Part shown: positions 35,650 through 46,908 of the stretch, one piece after another
Layout: every line of letters starts with the position of its first letter
How positions within the stretch are numbered: the first letter of the stretch is position 1
Assembly: GCA_964019055.1 (NCBI GenBank)
Contig: OZ025219.1
Span: 3,234,792-3,298,791, forward strand
Length of the DNA: 64,000 nt
Source of the DNA: Anthopleura xanthogrammica
Taxonomy: Eukaryota > Cnidaria > Anthozoa > Actiniaria > Actiniidae
Reading direction: 5' to 3'
Made by a program: the position numbers and the translations under genes
The notes under the pieces: model-generated
Seen by the model: the letters and a program-made list of their open reading frames with translations, nothing else
What the model was told of the DNA's origin: nothing
Database searches by the model: none

Positions 35650-38130
35650 ATTAACACCCTTCGTGTACGTTAAAAACATGTATACAAGTAAATTAAAGCC
35701 GAAAACTGATAAAATTCATTTGACAAATTAGAGAGAGTGGCATTAGCAGTAGCAAAGAATAACTATGTTCCCCTCGGTGTCTAATTCAACGTATTGAAAT
35801 CAGAGGGGAATGATTGGCATTTTGCGTGGTCCTGAACCGAGCCATGGCAAAAACCTGACCTTTAGATGCCTATATTTGCATATATTTGATGTGGTCAACC
35901 TTATTGTGATCTATTTTAACTAAAATTCGTAAACTATCTTTAAAGTGCTTGAATTTTTGAAATGTTTGGCGGTTTTTAAGCATGGTTTGAAAGACTTTTG
36001 ATACAAAAGTGAAAGGTCGCATTCTTTGTTCAAATATCTTTTTTCCTTCCAAAGATATTGGAGTTCGAAAAAATGGCGGCCATTATTCCTGATGTCGTCA
36101 TATTCTCAATACTTGACTAGCCTAGGATTGCGATAAGCTATATCTCAGCTTAATTTCAATCAAAAACAACTAAATTTAGCAGCATTAAAGTATTCCAATT
36201 GTTCTTCAAAAAAAAAAACCCATACTAATAAGTTGTCATAGCAACAGCTTCGGTTCCAAGCTATCCCTATCTAGAATTCAAGTTTTTGACATTTTGAACT
36301 TTATAAAGAGATGGTATCAAACGAGGCTTGGTAAAAAATATATGTTATAGTCGTAAGCAAAAACTTTTGTCGTACATTTTCTGCAAAACATGAAAAAATG
36401 ATAAAGAAAATAGCTTGAAAGCCAAAAATATTGTTAGGGCCTTGGACAAAAGTAAGTTGCCATAGCAACCACAGTTTGTACTTTTTCATGTTACAGGCTT
36501 TGAATACAAGTATAGTGCAAAGTTTAAATGACATTCCACAAATACCCTCAGAAATACACTGAAATCTATATATATTGAAGCAAACTATGAGTTGAGAATA
36601 TGACCTCATCAACGTTCTAATTAGCATAAACTTAAATTTTAAATATCTTGCGAACAAATAATGCTAACAAGAAATGGTAAACGCCAGTTTACTTCTTTTG
36701 TAAAGTGCTTTAGAATGTCTTAAAATAGTAAAAATTTGAGACATTAAAATTTGATTGCAGTAGATTTTTAATTCTTTAATTCTTTGTTGAATTTTTTCCA
36801 AATCGAAAATCATCCGTAATTTGATTGTAAGGTAAAAAAAATTCTAGAACTTATTTCAGGTGCTTAAGTAAGAATTACTAATTAAAACTTGCACAATTGA
36901 GTTATATCTTGTAATAAAAAGCGTAAAAAAAAGAATTTTAAAAAAGTTTCGAGAATCGTGTCTCTTTTTCAGTGTAAAATGTTGAACTGAATCTGCACGA
37001 GCAGATTTTGTTAGTGTTAATTTGAAAAATAGAGGCGTGCGTAATCCAGTCATGAGAGTCCAGCATAGCTTGCATGCGCATGACAGCTTAGCAGCCAGGC
37101 GACCACCACACGAATGTCATAGTCGCCTGGTTACAAAGCCTATATGAACTCCAAAATGGCGAAGCTCTTCTTTTTCAGTCTACTCAGTCCTACACGAGCG
37201 ATATCAATCAAATTTTGGGGACCATTTCATGGATTCCGTGAAAGAAATTTATCCTTATAAGAGGTTATGGTATTATAATTCTTCAAGTTAGCACTAATGA
37301 CGAGAAAACGGCTTAGAGTGAGAGCCGGTCGCCATTGAGCATATTTCTGCCTTGCCGTTTGTCTTATGCGGATAACTCAAGTTACTGAAAATACTTCTTA
37401 ATGACCCCGAAAGGCGATAAAACCTCCATATTTCGATAAGTTAACATAAAAATAAATTTATTGAGTACTATATATCATTGTCCAATTCCTCCAATACCGT
37501 TGTGTTCATTGAATACAGACTCATTTACTCAAAGCTAGCCTCATTTCAGAGTCTAAATATTCACAAATACCAACGATAAAGCGGTAAACAATACTCGTCT
37601 CGAAACGTTAGTAAAATTCGGGTTCTTTTCTACGCTATTATATAACTCAATTTTATCATTATCACTAAGATGGCGTACACTTATAGCTTTCCAAAAAGAC
37701 AGTTAAGTAAAAATTATGTTTTTTTTTCTTGCAAATTGAACTTAAAAGAAATTTCATTCCAAAAACACCTTGTTTGTAAGGTAAAAAGATATTAAGATCC
37801 AGGCAACATCATCAGGTAAATGCATGGGCTGTTGATCCATATTTGGGAAATGCATTTACCTCCAGCGGCCTCGCTTGCATAGGTGGCCATTCTTTGGACT
37901 GCTTTGATCTCGACTCTCTGCAGATCTTTTTCTTGACCTTGATTTTAACGTTTCGTTGTAATCAGGCATAGAAAATAGAATAAAGTTTAGTGTAGGATCC
38001 GTAGATCATGGTCAGAGGTTCCCCCCTTTGTTTTAGAAATATTATGGGTTATATTTGCAATAAGTTTACGGGATCAGAGGGTTCACTACGAGAACCGTAG
38101 GTACACAGGTGAAGTAGGAAGAAAAGTAGA
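35650..38130. other. Intergenic stretch, no gene seen
   Basis: AT-rich DNA with several AAAATGGCG-type motifs and short open frames without domains. The frame at 36301-36657 (minus) has no recognisable motif. Confidence 0.55.
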
Positions 38131-38136
38131 ACCCCC

Positions 38137-38246
38137 TGTAACGAACTACCAGGTACTTTCTTTTGATTTATTAACTTAACAGTCTTAACGAAAGTCCAAA
38201 CAACAACACAGTCAGTTCCAGACCCCGACGGGGCAATTACATCACA
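38137..38246 (-). repeat. Gypsy 3' LTR (110 bp)
   Basis: On the + strand it begins TGTAACGAACTACCAG and ends ATTACATCACA, matching the other LTR but about 40 bp shorter because of internal indels. Confidence 0.85.
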
Positions 38247-38249
38247 CTA

Positions 38250-38880
38250 TCCCCCTCAAACGAGGGACGCGCCCCGAGTCCCACATTAACAAAGAACGAT
38301 CAGGTATCCAGACAAACGTCTTTGACCCAACTAGGTGCCCTCCTGGAACGCGTCGGTCTTCCCCCAGTCTCTTGGATGCTGACTGGTTCCACCGATTTCT
38401 TCATCTTATCGTCCTTCTTAGCGACCCGTCCTGGAGATCCGGTGCTGGTGCCTTGGTTGGATCCCTTTGCCGTGCCATGTTTGGTTATCGGTCACTCCCT
38501 TCCGAGCCAGGTTGGTATAGCATCTCCATTGTATGGGCGTAAGCGACATGTTGTATCACTTTAGGCTTGCAATGGGGGACCTGCTGAATGCATAGACAAC
38601 GTCAATTATCCTCTTCAGAACAATGTACAGACCTTGAAGTTCCCAGGGGCTCTATAAGCATGGTGAGATATTCTTCTTCCGCTTAGGGTAATAGAACCAT
38701 ACTACCCCCACGGTCATATGTACGTTGGTCGAGACGGCTGTCGTACTGTCGTTTCTGTCGGTCGGACTCCAAACTAAGGTGTTCGCGCGAGAACCGATGA
38801 GCCCGAGAGATTCGATCCTGCAACTTCTTGGCGTACTCCCTCACGTATTCCTCATTCTCATCACTATTTGGAGGGGTCTA
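38250..38880 (-). pseudogene. Gypsy pol C-terminal remnant
   Basis: Minus-strand translation around 38860-38690 gives a basic, Arg-rich stretch (EYAKKLQDRISRAHRFSRE and following QKRQYD) typical of the region after the integrase core in Gypsy pol. It continues toward the polypurine tract through stops and frameshifts. About 100 residues expected between it and the integrase piece are missing, at the site of the insertion. Confidence 0.75.
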
Positions 38881-39107
38881 CTTTAAACTTTATTTTCAAA
38901 GACAAACTAAAAACTTTAAAGTAAATTTGAAAAATAGGCTCAAAATTAAGCATCTTCTTAGCTCAATGAATTGAAAATCGTACTCAAATGAAGACAACAA
39001 AAACACATAAAACGCTTTTTTATAAGTTCTAATAATTACGCTTTCTTCAAACTTTCTCAAAAGATTTATTTTTACCCGATGTTTTTAGGAAATTCACAGA
39101 AAATTAT

Positions 39108-39422
39108 AGAGTCCCGGGCAAAATTTTGAGGTTTTTACCCTGTTGAAGCTCAAAACCTGTATGATCCCTCAATAAAATTCCGAAGCTAATTTTGCGGCTT
39201 TGCGCGTTTTTCGAGCGCGCCCACATCGTCGGCTCAAATTTAACGTTCAAAGTAGTTAGTCACCATAAGGTGATTGCATGCATTGAACGCTCGATTTGAG
39301 CCGGCGATGGGCGCGCGCACAAAAACCGCTGAATAAAATACGAAATTTTATTGAGGAACCATACACGTTTTAAACTTCAACAGCGCAAAACCCTAGGCCT
39401 CAAATTTTGCACGGGACTCTAC
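39108..39422. repeat. Large imperfect palindrome 1
   Basis: Arms start AGAGTCCCGGGCAAAATTTTG and end CAAATTTTGCACGGGACTCT; centre near 39265 around TAGTCACCATAAGGTGA. It includes GC-rich sub-blocks (GAGCGCGCCC/GGGCGCGCGC). Confidence 0.85.
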
Positions 39423-39543
39423 TTTTTAAAGGCTTAATTGAAAAAACTTCTAAAAATCTACGTTATATCAAATTTCTTAGAAAAGTTAATTTATCTAACG
39501 CATGAAAAAATAGATTTTTGTAGGTATTTTTGTTTGTTTTTAT

Positions 39544-39935
39544 GAGATTTTTAAGAGTCATAGTCTGTAAGGATCAAGCAAATTTAGAAACATCCAGCCA
39601 GTCAACCTCAAGGATTTTGCTCAAATTTGGTATATAAACTTGTTTTGGGGTCCTAAATACGAAATCGATAATATTTTGTCAATATTTTGATACCAACATA
39701 TTTTACAAAATATAAATGCTTATATTTTTTGGAGCACTACCAAAACAGTGCTCGAACAGCATTGTAACTAATCATCTACGGCCCCTAAAACTGAACCTCC
39801 CCCCTTGACAAAATATCATCAATTTCGTATTTAGGACCCCAAAACAAGTTTATATACCAAATTTGAGCAAAATCCTTGAGTTTGACTGGCCGGCCTATGT
39901 TTGACTCTTACAGAGTATGACTCTTAAGAGCTCTG
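39544..39935. repeat. Large imperfect palindrome 2
   Basis: Arms share AAGGATTTTGCTCAAATTTG, TATATAAACTTG, TTTTGGGGTCCTAAATACGA and their complements; centre near 39735. Arms of about 130-190 bp with a non-paired middle. Confidence 0.85.
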
Positions 39936-40267
39936 AAAGGGCGAAATATGACAAATCGATGTATTTCTTTGTCTTTTATTCAAACATATCCATGTCGTAT
40001 TATAGAATACTTCACTAGCTGGCATTTGTGCACGATAAGGTCTGCAAATAACTATTATCTTATGAGTTGTAATTTTTTTTCTGATCACTTCCGGTGGCGC
40101 AATTTTTGCTTCAAAAACTCGCGCGTAGGTATCCATTAAATGCTGATTATCTCGAAAACGAGCGCGGGACACCCCATTTTCTTTTTCTTTTCACATTCTG
40201 AATCAGCATTAAATTTCACTTCGTAGTTTAAAAAAAAAAGTTTAAATTTTTTTCTAAAAGTAGCCAG

Positions 40268-40627
40268 TCACCTTAAGGTGCGGTTGAAACGATGCACCAT
40301 ACGATCTGACTGTTGCCTTAGTGGAGTCGTCCTCGTTTTCTCCATACCCAAGATCTTGCAAACCTTCTTGAAGAGGGCCGATCTAAAATTAGGGCGTTGA
40401 TGCGAGTGTATTTTCTCTGGGACCCCATACCTAGGAATGAACTCCTCTACCAGCACCCTTGCCAATGTCTCCGCCTCCTGATTGGGTAGCGCATACGCCT
40501 CCATCAATGTCGTAAAATAGTCCCCGACTACGAGAACATACCTGTTGCCTTGTTCGGTGGGGGTGAGCGGTCCTGTGATGTCCACGGCGATCCTTTCTAG
40601 TGGCGCGCCAACGTTATACGTTTTCAT
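40268..40627 (-). pseudogene. Gypsy integrase core, catalytically damaged
   Basis: The minus-strand frame contains the first DDE aspartate in IAVDITGPL, but the second motif reads KIHSHQRPNF where an aspartate is expected after Ser, and the third reads QQSDRMVHRFNRTL where the usual glutamate before RFN is His. Two of three catalytic residues are therefore lost. The frame ends at the fold-back insertion. Confidence 0.88.
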
Positions 40628-40997
40628 TCCGGCCTTCGGTTTCTTCGGGGGTCCACTCCTTCAAGCACAGGTATCACAGTGCTAGTACCATCGGCGTATA
40701 TCCTGTATGTATCCGTTCCAGTAAAACCGCTCCTTGACCCTGATTGTCGTCTTTTTTCAACCCTAAATGACCAGCAGTTGGGCTGTTATGTAGCTGAGTC
40801 AACACTTCTTCTATATAGCCTCGAGGCAGCGCAAGCTGCAGTGAGATACGATCATCTTTGACATTCCCTTACCGATCTGTTGTTCCTTGCGGATAGCCTC
40901 TTGGGACCATTGCTGCATTCATGTTGCCCCCTTTGTTTGTCCTCGTGTGGCTTCTTGACGACGTCACAGAGCAAAGTCCTCTCGTTTTCATTACCCT

Positions 40998-41411
40998 TCA
41001 TCTTGCATCCTTCTCCTCTTCCTTTGTGCATTTCTTACACTCTCCGCAGGGTCTTCTTGAGAGCCCATCCGCATTGCCATGACTGCTTGCGCTCCGATAC
41101 TCAATGTGAAACTCATACATAGAGAATTCCTCTAGCCACCTGGCCATTTGGCCGTCAGGGTTTCGGAAACTCACAAGCCATTGCAAGGCGTCGTGGTCTG
41201 TGCAAATCAGGAAGCTCTTTCCGAGGAGATAATGATGAAAGTTCCTAACAGCTAGGATGACGGCAAGCAGCTCTCTCCTTGTGACACAGTACTTCCGTTC
41301 GGCCTTGGTCAATGAGCGGCTATAGTAGGCAACCACTCTTTCGCATCCGCCTTGGTCCTGGGACATGACATCACCAACGGTTGCTTGGATCAGTGTCCAG
41401 GATAAATCCAT
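40998..41411 (-). pseudogene. Gypsy RNase H domain
   Basis: Recognisable RNase H blocks: VVAYYSRSLTKAERKYCVTRREL, read as parts, then FLICTDHDALQWL and the chromodomain-side block SSSHGNADGLSRRP-like (here ASSHGNADGLSRRP). The aspartate of TDH is present. The N-terminal strand of the domain is shortened by a frameshift upstream. Confidence 0.87.
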
Positions 41412-41718
41412 CGTCTTGACTGGGAAACGCCAGGACCGGTGACGCTGTCAAACAACTCTTCAATATTTTGAATGACCTATCACATTCCTCTTTTTTCCTA
41501 TAGCTTGTACAGGGGCATAGCGACATCAGCAAATCCCTTTAGAAACCGGCGATAATAAGAGCAAAGGCCCAGGAATGACCGCAGTTCCTTTGGGCTCATA
41601 GGAACTGGCCAGTCCTTGATTGCTGAGATCTTGTTGGGGTCTGCCGAGACTCCGTTCTGACTGACCAGTTTACCAATATATTTGACACTGCTTTTAAAGA
41701 GATGGCATTTCTTGGGAT

Positions 41719-42138
41719 TCAGTTTAAGATTTGCCTCGCGCAGCCTGGAGAATACACACGCCTTTCCAGCTCATCTTTAAATGTCTTAGCATACACCAGA
41801 ACGTCGTCTAGGTAGATCAACAGGATTTCCCACGGCAGACCGCACAGAACTTGCTCTATAAGCCGTTCGAATGTGGCTGGGGCGTTACAGAGCCTGAATG
41901 GCATAACTTGAACTGGTACAGTCCCCTGGTGCCGGTGGTGAAAGCTGTCCTCAAGTACTTCCACTTGCCAGTACCCACTTGACAAGTGTAGGGTCGAAAA
42001 GCAGCGTGATCCGATGAGCGCATCCAGGGTGTCATCGATGCGAGGAAGGGGGTACGAGTCCTTGATGGTTACTGAATTTAACTTTCGGTAATCTACACAG
42101 AAGTGCGTGTACCCGTCGCCTTTCTTCACAAGCACCAT
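41719..42138 (-). pseudogene. Gypsy reverse transcriptase fragment
   Basis: The frame runs through VLVKKGDG, FCVDYRKLNSVT, YPLPRIDDTLD and the catalytic IYLDDVLVY near 41815-41790, so the YLDD is intact. Small in-frame damage lies before the motif (the LTAFxT block reads differently) and a frameshift near 41730 disconnects the thumb, which continues in another frame to about 41480. Confidence 0.88.
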
Positions 42139-42192
42139 TGGGGATGCCCAGGGGCTTCACGATGGCTCCATAACACCCTTTCCCAACATGTT

Positions 42193-42673
42193 GGCGATTT
42201 CTTGTTGTGCCTCTTGCTTCTTGTGAAACGGCAAGCCTGGTGTGTTGTCTGATGGGTGGAGCGTCATCAGTATTGATGTGACGGGTCACAATCTTGGTGT
42301 GTCCAATGTAACCTTGGCCCGCGGAGAAAACATCCCTGAACTAGCTAATAAGCGACTTCACAGCTTCTTGTTGCTCCCAATTCAGGTTCTCGCTGCTCCT
42401 TTCGTAAACGTCCGCCAGGTGAGGTGGTAAGGTGTCGGCGATTTCGTGTTACGCCTCTTGTTTCCTGTGAAACGGCAAGCGCCTGGTGTGTTGTCTGATG
42501 GGTGGAGCGTCATCGGTATTAATGTGACGGGTCACAATCTTGGTGCGTCCAATGTAACCTTGGGCCGTGAAGAAAACATCCCTGAACTCGCTAATAAGCG
42601 ACTTCACAGCTTCTTGCTGCTCCCAATTCAGGTTCTCGGTGCTCCTTTCGTAAACTTCGGCCAGGTGAGGTGG
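42193..42673. repeat. Tandem duplication inside Gypsy pol linker
   Basis: Two copies of about 236 bp (42193-42427 and 42437-42673), each starting GGCGATTTC and ending CAGGTGAGGTGG, cover the linker before the RT. They differ at more than a dozen positions, so the duplication is not very recent. Confidence 0.9.
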
Positions 42674-42899
42674 TGTCGGCCACCGAAGGTTGGTTGCTCG
42701 CTTCAGGAGGGTGTGTCAAACAGTGAGCTTTAGCGAAACTGCGATTCTCGACCACACTTTCTGCTGGCTCACAAACTGCCGCTATGCAACGCTTGTAGAC
42801 AGAAGGGTAAAAGAGCCTTAAAGAGACTCTAGCCTGGTTGGTGCGTACCAATACGTTCGAACCATTAGGTTATAGCGCTCTTGAAAGCGAGTGGTCCCC

Positions 42900-43690
42900 T
42901 CTAGGGCCCCTAACTGGTCAGTTACATCTCAATCAATAAGTTCCGCTGACACAATAACTTCTAAACGAGGCGGCACCACCACTGTCTCACGAATTGCTAC
43001 GCGCCGACCATCTTCCCCTTTTGCGCCAGCTATTACAGCTCTAGTTGGTCTCTTTTGTTGACCATTCGCGGACATGAAGGCTTTTAATTTCGCCGCGATT
43101 GTGAGGGCGTCGTTTAGGGACTGGGGACGACTCAATGTCTTCGAGGGCATCGACAAAATGATCTCGGGCGAGCGTTTCTTTTAGCCGCTGGGGGGCCTCG
43201 GGATATGCCTGTCTCGTTAACCGGCGGACTGTCTGTGCCCATTCTGGTAGCGTTTCATCCCTCTTCCGACCACTGTTCTTCAGTCTTGTGCGAAACACTT
43301 GTTGTTGATTCTCCCTGCCAAATCGGGCAGCTAGTGCGTCGGTGGAAATACGTCGCGTGGCACTGGGTTCTAAAGAGCACGGTGGAGACAAACATGGCGT
43401 CTGGCTTATTTGAACTTACTTACTTGTGTCCAACGTTATTTTGGTGCTCAACGGCACCGTATTCGGACCTTCCCGAGGAAAAACTGGGAGGCTTAGGGTA
43501 GCATCAGTGTTTTTAACACAGCTTCCATTAAGGGCCGCTTCGATGTGTTAGATTCGAGCGAGGAAATGCGAGATTCCATCTTGTCACAAAGTGAAAGCTG
43601 CTGGAATTGCTCTTCCATGTTCTTGTTTTGCTTACCAACCCCTAAAACCAAGGTCTTTAGCTCACTTATAGATTCCAACAGCGCTTGTTT
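42900..43690 (-). pseudogene. Gypsy gag remnant fused to post-protease linker
   Basis: N-terminal coiled-coil frame (43678-43493), then a capsid-like segment (EWAQTVRRLTRQAYPEAP near 43250-43195; LARDHFVDALED near 43165). The frame at 43156-42929 runs from gag into a stretch resembling post-protease linker (RETVVVPPRLEVIVSAEL) with no zinc knuckle or protease active site between, implying an internal deletion. Confidence 0.75.
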
Positions 43691-43872
43691 CTAGTCTAGA
43701 AAACGTTTGGTCTTCTCCGAAACAGTATTGTGTCTGACTGGAGTGGAGTGGAAAGGGGACCCGTGGGAGTGAAACCGGTGTCATCTGCTAGTAAATCTAT
43801 AAGTGGACCGAATAGTACTTCGCTGTCTTCTCCTTCATGGCTCGACAGTTTTGGTTTACCGCTGCCAACAGT

Positions 43873-44024
43873 TGTAACGAACTACCAGAATCTTTCTTTT
43901 GATTTATTAACTCAACTCTGCTTAACGAACTTTTCAAACTCACGCAGCTTACAACAGTCCTAATACCAGTCCTAACAACATCAACACAGTCAGTTCCAGA
44001 CCCCGACGGGACAATTACATCACA
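43873..44024 (-). repeat. Gypsy 5' LTR (152 bp)
   Basis: Begins TGTAACGAACTACCAGAAT and ends ACAATTACATCACA on the + strand. Immediately internal to it (minus strand) is TGTTGGCAGCGG, the position expected for a primer-binding site; the tRNA was not assigned. Confidence 0.85.
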
Positions 44025-45255
44025 CCCGCATTTAATAATTTTATATCAGTTCTGAAAGATTCTAAGCCCCTAAGCAACTCGGTATACATGGAAAGACTGG
44101 ATCTTCGATTCCGACTCAGACAATATAATTATATAGTTTAAGTGCACGTTTACGGCAAACGTGAAACGTCCGTTGACCAGTGAAAACATTTTTTAGATTA
44201 TTAAAAAGGAATCGAAAAAAAAAAAACAACCAAGTAGTAGATAAACAAAATAATATTTCTCTTTTGTAGGAAGGTTTGCAAAAGGTAAACATGAAAACGA
44301 AAAAAACATGGTCGCGTTTGCCGTTTGCAGCTTTCCCAATGGAATTATAATCTTTGGAGCTATTTTTTTGGGGCTTTTGATACAATAGCAATGGTAAATA
44401 AGTGAAATCAGAACCATCATAAAACACAGAGGAGGGTCCAGGGTTATCCCATGATGCATTGCGCTTACCAATTATAAACATTAAACCATCTCGGCGTTGA
44501 AGAAGCGAATACAAAGCCGTTTTAAAGCCATGATTAACCAACAAAATCATGAACGATGAAAGTAGGGTTAACGTGTGTTGTTTTTTAACAATCCTACTTA
44601 TGCTTACACCAAAAGGTAATGATATATTTGGAATGGTTCATGAAAAATTTTGATCTATTAGAAAGGCGGCTTGATACGCTTCACATATTCGAGTGTCAGA
44701 TGTTGCAGGAAAAACGCTTATTTCTCAGGAAATATACGAGTATTTTTCGTTTTAATATCATCATATCTTAGCTTAAGGGTTAATTCATACTCGTATATGA
44801 AAGTACTCAAAAGTACTACAGGTTTTGGATGAGTTTAGGACCTCTGAAAATAGCCATTTTTTGACACTTCACGAAGAACTGGACATTGGAAATATATAAA
44901 TAATAAACGGACGTTGAGTCAAATCACAGTATATTTTACACAAACGACAAGAAAAGTAATAAATCTACAACTTATCTATATGATAGGTACTGAAATAAGG
45001 AAAATAAGCCCTGGGATACGCACTTTGTTGAACAACGAGTCCATCGAACAGTTGTCACTCGTCTCTTTCTCTCGAATTTATCCAGATAACTGACATGAAT
45101 CTGTCTTAAAACAACTCATGGCCAGAAATTCCGAACGGACATGCGTATTAGCGGCGTTATTCTTACGGGGTAATCCTATACTTACAGTTCTCAAATTAAC
45201 AGAAAATGTATGGAGCTAGAGTTTTAATTCCTCGATATCTTACAAAATATTTAAC
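44025..45255. other. Intergenic stretch, no supported gene
   Basis: The 144-residue minus frame at 44116-44550 lacks recognisable domains and is probably chance. It contains a 33-bp block at 44431-44463 that recurs inverted at 46830-46862. Confidence 0.5.
44431..44463 (+). repeat. 33-bp inverted repeat, left copy
   Basis: Begins GGAGGGTCCAGGGTTATC and ends GATGCATTGCG. Its exact reverse complement lies at 46830-46862, 2.4 kb away. Confidence 0.9.
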
Positions 45256-46015
45256 TACAGCAGCTGCACGGCTTAGAACTTCAACAACTAACTTGCAAGC
45301 TTTAATAAAAATGATAAATCAGAACCAAAACTTTAAATTACAATTCAGTTTTACAAAAACAAGAATACTAGGGTTTTAAGTGCCCATTTTAGTGAAGAAG
45401 CCCGGGGGGGGGGGATTCGGGTCGTTTCATACGGGGATTTACAAAAACAAAAATACTAGGGTTTTAAGTGCCCATTTTAGTGAAGAAGCCCGGGGGGGGG
45501 GGATTCGGGTCGTTTCATACGGGGATGCTCCGCCCGGACTCTCGAGCTTTGATATACCAAATTTAAGCAAAAAGTTACCCCTTTTATATACTTTTTTGCC
45601 TGAAAAGGTACCCCTTTCATATATTTTTGAAGAACAACTACCCATTTTTATACCAAAATTCACAAATTCCCACCCCTTTTCCTGAAAAACGTACCCCTTT
45701 CGGGCGGAGCATCCCCGTATAGTCAATTATAGGGAGTACCCCCCCCCCCCCCCCCCGGTGAAGAAGACCTAGAAGAGCGCGAAATCACTCAAGTATTTTG
45801 GTCTCAAAATCATGAATATCGGGTACAACAGCTGCACGGCTTAGAAGTTCAACAACTAACCTTCAAGCTTTAATAAAATTAATAAATCAGAACCTACCTT
45901 TAAATTACAATTCGGTTTGACAACAACAAAAGCACTAGGATTTCGAGTGCCCATTTTAGTGAAGAGACCGGAAGAGTGCAAAGTCACTCAACGTTTTTGG
46001 TCTCAAAATCATGGT
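45256..46015. repeat. Direct duplication interrupted by a G-run/C-run element
   Basis: A segment starting CAGCTGCACGGCTTAGAA at 45260 recurs at 45829 with later blocks (AGTGCCCATTTTAGTGAAG, GGTCTCAAAATCATG) in the same order. The first copy is interrupted by the element at 45401-45757. Confidence 0.8.
45401..45757. mobile_element. MITE-like element with poly-G and poly-C ends
   Basis: Starts with a G run and ends with a C run of about 18, so the ends are inverted. GTGAAGAAG at 45392-45400 and 45758-45766 looks like a target-site duplication. Inside, ATACGGGGATGCTCCGCCCG (45517-45536) is mirrored at 45701-45720. Its left end with flank is duplicated in tandem (88-bp period: 45351-45438, 45439-45526). 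Similar G-run/CTCCGCCC elements are, from memory, common in anthozoan genomes. Confidence 0.65.
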
Positions 46016-46019
46016 CAAC

Positions 46020-46829
46020 GGATACGTATAGCTCTATCTTAAATCTTGTTTGAAGGATTGGACTTTCGTCAATATTTCTGCCAAATTTCAAATGGTTTGG
46101 CCACAAAATCATTTCGGTTTTTCATCTCTCAATATTTGCAGTCATTAGACTTCGAAGCTCTGAAAAGAAACACTTCCGGCGCGACATAAACAAAAGATTT
46201 CGTATTCATAGCAGGCGTTATTTTTTATTGAAAATGGCTGAAAAATCGAGGAAAGATAGAGAGCAGACGCTGTTCAGACTCAGCGTTTCTTATATAATAA
46301 TAATGAGGTTGTTGTACGTAGGTTTCACTGATTCTTATAGACAGTTGGGGCTACGGGAAATTTTTATGGAATAATCTTGGTAAGCGAGCGAGAGCTACAT
46401 AACACAGAAAAACTATGTACTAATTATAACGCACCGAAAACACTCTGGGATGATATCATCCTCGTGTTCCCTTGAAGCATCGAACGGCGAAAATACCTTC
46501 CACAGCACTAAGAACTCTGAATTCTTGTATGATAAATTAACGTTTATCAGTAAATGAGGAAAACAAAGAATTATTCCATAAGCTAACTTTATGATTAACT
46601 TCGTGATTCTACAGTCGTAGAATTTCTGGCAATGTTCAACTCCTTCCAATGCGGGTATGGAAACATAAAAATCGTCTTTCGATACACAGTGAACGTAAAA
46701 TAAGGAAAAATTCTGGGATAGATGCCGAGTATTCAGCAACTGAACTAAACTCCGCCATGTTGATCTTCACTCAGAGCCTGCTCAAACAAAGTGATGACGT
46801 CATGAAAGAATTGATAATATACTATGAAA
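46020..46829. other. Intergenic stretch, no supported gene
   Basis: The minus frame at 46413-46739 has no domain. The region may include downstream or regulatory DNA of the coiled-coil gene next to it. Confidence 0.5.
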
Positions 46830-46862
46830 CGCAATGCATCATGGGATAACCCTGGACCCTCC
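46830..46862 (-). repeat. 33-bp inverted repeat, right copy
   Basis: Exact reverse complement of 44431-44463. It lies 46 bases beyond the stop codon of the coiled-coil exon and downstream of its AATAAA. Confidence 0.9.
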
Positions 46863-46885
46863 CCTGATAAAACAAATTAGAACAT

Positions 46886-46891
46886 TTTATT
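46886..46891 (-). terminator. Polyadenylation signal AATAAA
   Basis: AATAAA on the minus strand 18 bases past the coiled-coil stop codon; supports a true 3' end on this strand. Confidence 0.5.
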
Positions 46892-46908
46892 GTGGTTTTT
46901 TAAAAGGC

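Larger units (their letters stand above)
38881..40263. mobile_element. Double-palindrome fold-back element inserted in Gypsy integrase
   Basis: About 1.4 kb of non-retroviral sequence separating the two integrase-side pieces of the Gypsy pol. It holds two large imperfect palindromes side by side: 39108-39422 and 39544-39935. No transposase seen. The outer ends share CTACTTT-like inverted bases but a clear terminal repeat and target duplication were not resolved. Confidence 0.6.
38137..44024 (-). mobile_element. Decayed Ty3/Gypsy LTR retrotransposon
   Basis: Bounded by related short LTRs (38137-38246 and 43873-44024) with TG/CA ends. Read on the minus strand: gag (43690-43050), a gag-to-linker fusion lacking a recognisable zinc knuckle and protease, a duplicated linker, RT with YLDD (42138-41719), RNase H (41411-40998), integrase (40627-40268), a 1.4-kb foreign insertion, and the pol C-terminus (38880-38250). 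A purine-rich tract GAGGGGGATAG sits directly before the 3' LTR, as expected of a polypurine tract. Possible 5-bp target duplication CCCCC/CCCGC is imperfect. Many stops and frameshifts: inactive. Confidence 0.9.

Noticed and set aside
44116..44550. 144-residue minus frame as a gene
   Set aside because: No domain, low complexity in parts, overlaps a repeat (33-bp inverted block), and no splice or poly-A support.
46413..46739. 108-residue minus frame as a gene
   Set aside because: No recognisable motif and no supporting signals; length is within chance for AT-rich DNA of this size.
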